The notes under the pieces are model-generated. The model saw nothing but the letters and a program-made list of their open reading frames with translations, was not told the DNA's origin and made no database searches. Below, piece after piece: positions 1 to 5,582 of a stretch of 5,582 nucleotides of DNA. The stretch lies in the NCBI GenBank assembly GCA_030594665.1, contig JAUVET010000121.1, positions 1-5,582 on the forward strand. Reading direction: 5' to 3'. A program made the translations under genes and the position numbers. How positions within the stretch are numbered: position 1 is the stretch's first letter; each line of letters begins with the position of its first letter. The stretch comes from Methanosarcinaceae archaeon. GTDB lineage: Archaea > Halobacteriota > Methanosarcinia > Methanosarcinales > Methanosarcinaceae.

Positions 1-178
1 CTACCTCTTTGAACTCCCCTCGATCAACTTTTATCACGCCGAGAAAACCGAAATATATTGATATATTCCAAAATTCTCCAATCCCTAAATTAAGATCCAA
101 TAAATTTTCATCACATTCTTTAATATTATCCCAATTCCCGGTGAGAAAATTGTGCATTAACTCAAATAGAACATAATA
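1..178 (-). pseudogene. Partial open frame of unknown function, cut by the IS and by the window edge (weakly TPR-like)
   Basis: Read on the minus strand from the IS edge to the left end of the window, one frame stays open for 59 codons. An internal ATG lies at 157-155. The translation includes the stretches HNFLTGNWDNIKECDENLL and GVIKVDRGEFKEV. The spacing of G-x-W, L-G, G-x-L-G and R-G-E-F resembles helix pairs of tetratricopeptide-type repeats, but I cannot assign a family. The frame also stays open into the IS as far as a TAG at 277-275, so the native 5' end was probably replaced by the element. No good Shine-Dalgarno precedes the ATG at 157. It does not match the expected C-terminal part of AhaC or the start of AhaF, which would lie here after a simple insertion. 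A plus-strand frame is also open over the same stretch, but its product is low in complexity and looks like a shadow. Confidence 0.4.
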
Positions 179-181
179 AAA

Positions 182-200
182 CCCTCTGGTTGCATAAAAA
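182..200 (+). repeat. Left terminal inverted repeat of the IS
   Basis: The sequence CCCTCTGGTTGCATAAAAA matches the reverse complement of 1703-1721 at 16 of 19 positions. The three mismatches are clustered at positions 5-7. The inner GTTGCATAAAAA core is perfect over 12 bp and is probably the transposase contact region. The A/T-rich GCATAAAAAA could also serve as an archaeal TATA-like element for the transposase, about 100 bp upstream of its start, but this is speculative. Confidence 0.85.
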
Positions 201-285
201 ACTGACTGTGTAAGTAGTAAAAGACTTGCGGAGCCTATGGATATAGAGTAGAATTGAGTTGGAAGTACAAAATACTACTCAATCC

Positions 286-291
286 AGGAGG
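286..291 (+). promoter_or_regulatory. Shine-Dalgarno of the transposase gene
   Basis: AGGAGG ends 9 bases before the GTG at 301. It is the only strong ribosome binding site near the 5' end of the gene, and it decides the start: GTG at 301 rather than the upstream in-frame TTG at 259, which has no such site. Confidence 0.7.
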
Positions 292-300
292 CCACCGCAA

Positions 301-1677
301 GTGAAGTCCAGAAAAACACAAATTCAAGCAAAAGTCCACAAAATTCCTGTTATTCGTTTTGAAGATCAAATGCTAACCTCCTTTGCAGGGTTACTGATAT
401 TTCAAGCTCTGTTTTCGAGGATGCATCTTAAAAGGAGACTGAAAGAATGCTTTAGGCATATGAAAATGTCGCCTATTTTTGGAAGGCACCTTATGGTTTT
501 GCTTCTTATCGTTCATCTTCTGCTTGGGTTCCGTCGTCTCCGGGAAGTAGATTATTATCGGGATGATCCCCTTGTTCTGCGTCTTATGGGCCTTCGTAGA
601 CTTCCGGATGTTTCTACTATCTCAAGAGCCCTTTCTCAAATGGAAAGTGAGGGCGTGGAGAACCTCAGAAATCTTTGCCGTTCCTTTGTTATCGAAGGCT
701 TAAAACGAGAGGCATTACCAAGATTAACGTTGGACTTCGATGGCTCGGTTCTAAGCACCAAAGGTCACGCTGAGGGCACAGCCGTCGGGTTCAACAAAAA
801 GAAAAAAGGTAGCCGCAGTTATTATCCATTGTTTTGTACAGTAGCACAAACGAGTCAGTTCTTCGACTTACACCATCGGCCTGGAAATGTTCACGATTCT
901 AACGGCGCTACGGGATTCATGATGAACTGCTTCGAAAATGCGCGACATGAACTTAATGGTACGATTCTTGAGTCTCGTATGGACTCAGCCTTCTTCAGCA
1001 AAGAAACATTGACCAGTCTCGGCAGTGAAAATGTGAAGTTTTCAGCCTCTGTGCCTTTTGCAAGATTCCCGGAACTCAAAGAACGCATCGAACAGCGGAA
1101 ACGCTGGAGAACCATTGACCGTGAGTGGTCCTACTTCGAGGCAAAATGGAAACCAAAATCGTGGGATACCTCCTACCGTTTCATTTTCGTCAGGAGGAAG
1201 ACCCGAAAGCAACACAAAGGTCCTTTGCAGTTACATTTCTTTGAGCCTCGTGATTTCAATTTCGATTACAAAGTTATTGTAACGAATAAAACCGAATCAA
1301 CCAAGGCCATTGTTCAATTCCATAATGGACGTGGTTCCCAGGAAGCCATCTTCGGCGATGCAAAAGGTGACTGCGGCCTCAATGTCATCGCAACCCGAAA
1401 ACTGGCCGGGAATCAGATATATACCCTCTGCGCTATGATGGCACACAACTTATCCAAAGAAATACAGATTCTCGCAAAGCCTGCCGCCCAAAGGAGTCGC
1501 CCCAAACGGCCAGCGGCCTGGGAATTCAAAACTCTTGACACCTTGAGACATCGAGTGATTCAACGTGCAGGTCGTCTCACACGCCCTCAAGGAGAACTAA
1601 CGCTGACGATGAGTGCAAACAAAGCAGTCAGGAAGGATTTGTTGCACTTCCTGGATGTAGTTCAGAAGGCAGCATGA
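301..1677 (+). CDS. IS1380-family DDE transposase
   Basis: This is the transposase of the surrounding IS, expected to cut and join the terminal repeats through a two-metal DDE (RNase H-fold) active site. From the GTG start the protein has 458 residues, in the usual range for the family. A helical N-terminal region includes a DDPLVLRLMGLRRLPDVSTISR segment of the kind seen in IS1380 proteins. The first catalytic Asp is in LDFDGS (about residue 147), followed by the typical GFNKKKKGSRSYYPLF block. The second Asp is in ESRMDSAFFS (about 228). The catalytic Glu is in GRGSQEAIFGDAKGDCGL (about 348), corresponding to the family's R-G-x-x-E...K signature. No frameshift or internal stop is seen. A longer reading from TTG at 259 (472 residues) is possible but lacks a ribosome binding site. 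The gene converges on the broken ahaC, and the two coding regions overlap antisense at 1597-1677. Confidence 0.9.
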   Translation: MKSRKTQIQAKVHKIPVIRFEDQMLTSFAGLLIFQALFSRMHLKRRLKECFRHMKMSPIFGRHLMVLLLIVHLLLGFRRLREVDYYRDDPLVLRLMGLRRLPDVSTISRALSQMESEGVENLRNLCRSFVIEGLKREALPRLTLDFDGSVLSTKGHAEGTAVGFNKKKKGSRSYYPLFCTVAQTSQFFDLHHRPGNVHDSNGATGFMMNCFENARHELNGTILESRMDSAFFSKETLTSLGSENVKFSASVPFARFPELKERIEQRKRWRTIDREWSYFEAKWKPKSWDTSYRFIFVRRKTRKQHKGPLQLHFFEPRDFNFDYKVIVTNKTESTKAIVQFHNGRGSQEAIFGDAKGDCGLNVIATRKLAGNQIYTLCAMMAHNLSKEIQILAKPAAQRSRPKRPAAWEFKTLDTLRHRVIQRAGRLTRPQGELTLTMSANKAVRKDLLHFLDVVQKAA

Positions 1678-2589
1678 ATAAATTTGCGTCAATCCACCTG
1701 AATTTTTATGCAACGTTAGGGTTGAATCCAGATGAATATCTAAATTGTGCGAATCCCAGAACGAATATTGGTCAAGTGCCTGAATAAAATCATCATAGGA
1801 AAGCGGCAATAATTTCTGAATATTATTTGTGCTCAATTCAAGACCGCCATCAATGATCAGATCAATGATCTCATCCTGTTTTACTCCTGCTTTTTTCAAT
1901 CTGAACAATGTCTTTAAATTCTTTATATCGATCTCGGTCCTGATGAATTTTGCAAATAGTTTGCGATCTTTTGATCTTGATTTACCGATCACATTGAAAA
2001 GGCCAGTGTAATACATTTTATCCAACCTGTTCTCAATATCAGAAAGGTTCGTTCCATCATATTCCTTTAATATTGGATAATAGACAGTGCCTTCAAGCAC
2101 TGATACAACTTCACTATACGATTGTTTACCTGCAAGTTCTGACAAAAACGTGTAAGTTAACTGACCTGCTGAAACCAATGCCTCCTTTATCTCATCTGTG
2201 GATGCATTGTAATATTTACCTCTAAGAAGTGTTTTGATGTTCCAGATATCATAATTCCTCAAGTATTCAGTGATCAAATAGTTTGGTTCACCTTCTGATA
2301 TCTTTATCAATTTCGTGAACGTCTCTGCAAGGTTCCGGTTTAATCCATGTTCTATCAGATCCACACCGCTGTATGTTCTTGCCAACTCATCAATTTCCCG
2401 CTTGTATTCGGTTTCCTGAATAAATCGTGTGATCTCACTTATTCCCATATTCATAAGTCTTGGATATGTTTCTTTTGGAACAAGTTTACTCTTCATTGCA
2501 CGAACGCGTGTCGCCAGATACGCATAGTTAGAAGTACCTTTATATTGCGATGACTTGCCTTTCTTCTTGAATTTTTGCAAAAGTCGCAT
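1597..2589 (-). CDS. ahaC: A-type ATP synthase subunit C, 3' end replaced by the IS (truncated, chimeric)
   Basis: AhaC (AtpC, related to V-ATPase subunit d) is the funnel-shaped socket between the membrane c ring and the central stalk in the A1AO ATP synthase. Recognisable native segments include GTSNYAYLATRVRAMKSKL, YPRLMNMGISEITRFIQE, YDIWNIKTLLRGKYYNAS, LDKMYYTGLFNVIGKSRSKD and IDIKNLKTLFRLKKAGV. They match what I recall of Methanosarcina AhaC, a protein of about 360 residues. The ATG at 2589 is chosen because GGGTGAT ends 6 bases before it and because the family begins MRLL. A TTG at 2604 would add five residues and overlap ahaE. Native sequence ends near residue 289 (HLDS, at 1723). From the IS edge the frame continues for 41 foreign residues, read antisense through the right repeat and the transposase 3' end, to a stop at 1599-1597. 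About 70 C-terminal residues are lost, so the product is probably defective or altered. Confidence 0.85.
   Translation of the reverse strand: MRLLQKFKKKGKSSQYKGTSNYAYLATRVRAMKSKLVPKETYPRLMNMGISEITRFIQETEYKREIDELARTYSGVDLIEHGLNRNLAETFTKLIKISEGEPNYLITEYLRNYDIWNIKTLLRGKYYNASTDEIKEALVSAGQLTYTFLSELAGKQSYSEVVSVLEGTVYYPILKEYDGTNLSDIENRLDKMYYTGLFNVIGKSRSKDRKLFAKFIRTEIDIKNLKTLFRLKKAGVKQDEIIDLIIDGGLELSTNNIQKLLPLSYDDFIQALDQYSFWDSHNLDIHLDSTLTLHKNSGGLTQIYSCCLLNYIQEVQQILPDCFVCTHRQR
1703..1721 (-). repeat. Right terminal inverted repeat of the IS
   Basis: Read on the minus strand this is CCCTAACGTTGCATAAAAA, pairing with the left repeat at 182-200 (16 of 19). It starts 25 bp after the transposase stop codon. 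In the ahaC direction it supplies the first codons of the foreign tail of AhaC (TLTLHK...). Confidence 0.85.
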
Positions 2590-2595
2590 TTTGAC

Positions 2596-2602
2596 ATCAC
2601 CC
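2596..2602 (-). promoter_or_regulatory. Shine-Dalgarno of ahaC, containing the ahaE stop codon
   Basis: GGGTGAT, complementary to the archaeal 16S 3' end, lies 6 bases before the ATG at 2589. The TGA inside it (2599-2597) is the ahaE stop codon, so ahaE termination and ahaC initiation are physically coupled. This favours the ATG over the TTG at 2604. Confidence 0.7.
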
Positions 2603-3148
2603 AAATAAAATGTCAGATATTTGCTTCATGGATATATCATTTACACTATCAAGAATGATGTCGTATGTATAATCCAGTCTGATAGTGCCATTTTCATTCT
2701 CTATCACCACACCACCGATACAATCGATATTACCGGCATATGTAAGTGAAGAAAGTTTTGTAACGAGTTTTTTAGAATCCTTATTTGAGTATATCTTAGC
2801 ACCGCTGCCTTGATATTTATTAATAATTGCTTTCAATAGTTCTTCATTTTTTGAAGATGGTAGATTTGCGATCAGATCAGTCGTCTGGCTATAGACTTTA
2901 TCAAGTACTTCTTTACGTGCATTAAGCATTTTGCGTTTAACTTCCAGGTTTGCACTGGAAATCTCTTGCTGCCTTAATTTCTTGATATCATCTTCAGATT
3001 TTGCAAGCCTGTCACCCATAATCTTTTTTGCACTCTGCCTGGCTTCATCCAATATATTGGATACTTCAGTATCAGCTTCAGCATTTATTTTGGACGCTTC
3101 AGCATTTGCAACATCCGTGATATCCTTTACAACCGTTTCAAGTCCCAT
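2597..3148 (-). CDS. ahaE: A-type ATP synthase subunit E (peripheral stalk)
   Basis: AhaE pairs with AhaH to form the peripheral stalks that hold the A1 catalytic head still against the membrane part while the rotor turns. The 183-residue length is normal for the family. The first 100 or so residues are highly charged and Ala/Lys/Glu-rich with heptad-like spacing (for example NAEASKINAEADTEVSNIL and ANLEVKRKMLNARKEVLDKV), consistent with a long coiled coil with AhaH. The C-terminal part is a mixed alpha/beta region (IDCIGGVVIENENGTIRLDYT), the globular domain that binds the top of A3B3. The ATG at 3148 has GGTGA 6 bases upstream. It is separated from ahaK by 50 bp holding a hairpin, and ends 7 bp before ahaC. 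No transmembrane segment is seen, as expected for a cytoplasmic stalk protein. Confidence 0.93.
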   Translation of the reverse strand: MGLETVVKDITDVANAEASKINAEADTEVSNILDEARQSAKKIMGDRLAKSEDDIKKLRQQEISSANLEVKRKMLNARKEVLDKVYSQTTDLIANLPSSKNEELLKAIINKYQGSGAKIYSNKDSKKLVTKLSSLTYAGNIDCIGGVVIENENGTIRLDYTYDIILDSVNDISMKQISDILFG

Positions 3149-3154
3149 AACCTT

Positions 3155-3159
3155 TCACC
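3155..3159 (-). promoter_or_regulatory. Shine-Dalgarno of ahaE
   Basis: GGTGA, six bases before the ATG at 3148, lies just downstream of the intercistronic hairpin in the transcript. The hairpin therefore leaves the site free. Confidence 0.65.
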
Positions 3160-3164
3160 TTTTA

Positions 3165-3197
3165 TGAATTCAAGAGCAACAAATTCTCTTGAATTCA
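3165..3197. other. Intercistronic hairpin between ahaK and ahaE
   Basis: A perfect 12-bp inverted repeat (TGAATTCAAGAG at 3165-3176, CTCTTGAATTCA at 3186-3197) with a 9-base loop starts right after the ahaK stop codon in the transcript. No run of U follows it in the ahaE direction; the next bases are ATAAAAGGTGAAAGG, which include the ahaE ribosome binding site. It is therefore more likely an mRNA stability or processing element than a terminator, though partial termination cannot be excluded. It sits after the gene for the c subunit, the most copied part of the enzyme, where differential expression would be useful. That role is inferred. Confidence 0.6.
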
Positions 3198-3198
3198 A

Positions 3199-5367
<2,169 letters not shown>

Positions 5368-5375
<8 letters not shown>

Positions 5376-5582
5376 GTATTGCCCTCTCAAATTCAGAAAC
5401 TAAGTGATTTCCAGCCTTGTCCACATTTGCTTGTGCTTTTGCAACAATAGCCTTAGCGTCGCCCTCACTGTCATCTATGATCTTTAATTTTTCTTCTTTG
5501 ATAGTCGCTTCCGCAGACTTTAATGATTTCTGGGCAGACTCGTGCGCATCAATCTCGGCCTGTTTAACGATCTCTCTTGCCT
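5368..5582 (-). CDS. ahaH: A-type ATP synthase subunit H (peripheral stalk), C-terminal part
   Basis: Only the last 70 residues are inside the window; the 5' end lies beyond the right edge (family members are about 100-110 residues). Translation gives a charged, Ala/Lys/Glu-rich helix with no prolines (AREIVKQAEIDAHESAQKSL, then KSAEATIKEEKLKIIDDSEG), ending in LVSEFERAIHA and TAG at 5370-5368. This is the pattern of the long coiled-coil stalk subunit that pairs with AhaE. The stop overlaps the ahaI start by 8 bp, implying coupled translation. Identification rests on composition and on its position directly before ahaI, where Methanosarcina has ahaH; the sequence alone is low in complexity. 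The operon promoter must lie upstream, outside the window. Confidence 0.85.
5382..5388 (-). promoter_or_regulatory. Shine-Dalgarno of ahaI inside ahaH
   Basis: GAGAGGG lies within the ahaH coding end, six bases before the ATG at 5375. It supports that ATG over the TTG at 5390, since the TTG overlaps this site. Confidence 0.6.

Larger units (their letters stand above)
182..1721 (+). mobile_element. IS1380-family insertion sequence, about 1.54 kb, apparently intact
   Basis: The element is bounded by imperfect terminal inverted repeats (16 of 19 positions identical) and contains one full-length DDE transposase gene reading left to right. The ends begin CCCT. An extra AA/TT pair outside each end also matches, so the true ends could be 1-2 bp further out (180-1723). 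Known IS1380-family elements such as ISEcp1 begin with CC and make 4-5 bp target duplications. Here the flanks next to CCCT are TAAAA on the left and TTGAA on the right, and no register gives a matching 4-5 bp repeat. The right end lies inside ahaC. The left end abuts unrelated sequence. Intact ends plus an unbroken transposase suggest an element that could still be active. Family assignment rests on the transposase motifs. Confidence 0.85.

Noticed and set aside
1..180. Remainder of ahaC or start of ahaF left of the IS
   Set aside because: No frame on the minus strand resembles the expected AhaC C-terminus, and the open frame present has different character.
891..1282. Open frames overlapping the transposase on both strands (891-1115 minus, 1058-1282 plus)
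   Set aside because: They are in alternative frames of an intact transposase that carries its DDE motifs; there is no independent evidence for them.
176..1727. A target site duplication around the IS
   Set aside because: I tried IS ends at CCCT, ACCCT and AACCCT. The best result is TAAA against TGAA (3 of 4), which is not convincing in such A/T-rich sequence.
3165..3197. The ahaK-ahaE hairpin as an intrinsic terminator
   Set aside because: No U-rich tract follows the stem in the transcript and the ahaE ribosome binding site comes right after it, so I list it as an intercistronic structure instead.

Overview
The window carries part of an archaeal A-type (A1AO) ATP synthase operon on the minus strand, cut off on its downstream side by a complete insertion sequence on the plus strand. 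Subunit order (H, I, K, E, C), a single-hairpin c subunit of 77 residues and archaeal GGTGA/GGAGG ribosome binding sites fit a methanogen of the Methanosarcinales, probably Methanosarcinaceae. In the Methanosarcina aha operon, as I know it, the order is ahaHIKECFABDG. The genus cannot be fixed from this window.

Layout from right to left, in the direction of ATP synthase transcription. Positions 5582-5368 hold the C-terminal 70 residues of the peripheral stalk subunit AhaH. AhaI (subunit a, 5375-3438), AhaK (c subunit, 3432-3199), AhaE (stalk subunit E, 3148-2597) and AhaC (central stalk socket, from 2589) follow. All are tightly packed or overlapping, each with its own Shine-Dalgarno. The only sizeable gap is 50 bp between ahaK and ahaE, and it holds a perfect 12-bp hairpin. 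AhaH and AhaE form the stators, AhaI and AhaK the membrane ion path, and AhaC links the c ring to the central stalk.

At about 1722 the ahaC reading frame runs into the right end of a roughly 1.54-kb IS1380-family element (about 182-1721). The element has 19-bp imperfect terminal inverted repeats and an apparently intact DDE transposase. AhaC keeps about 289 native residues and gains 41 residues read antisense from the IS. The sequence beyond the left IS end (1-181) does not contain the missing ahaC 3' end, and no target site duplication is visible. The junction is therefore not a simple insertion: it is either an IS-mediated rearrangement or an assembly join through a repeated IS. The left flank has a different open frame on the minus strand, weakly TPR-like, running off the window edge.

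I found no RNA genes, CRISPR array, defence genes or new system. The points of interest are the IS junction, the chimeric AhaC tail and the ahaK-ahaE intercistronic hairpin.
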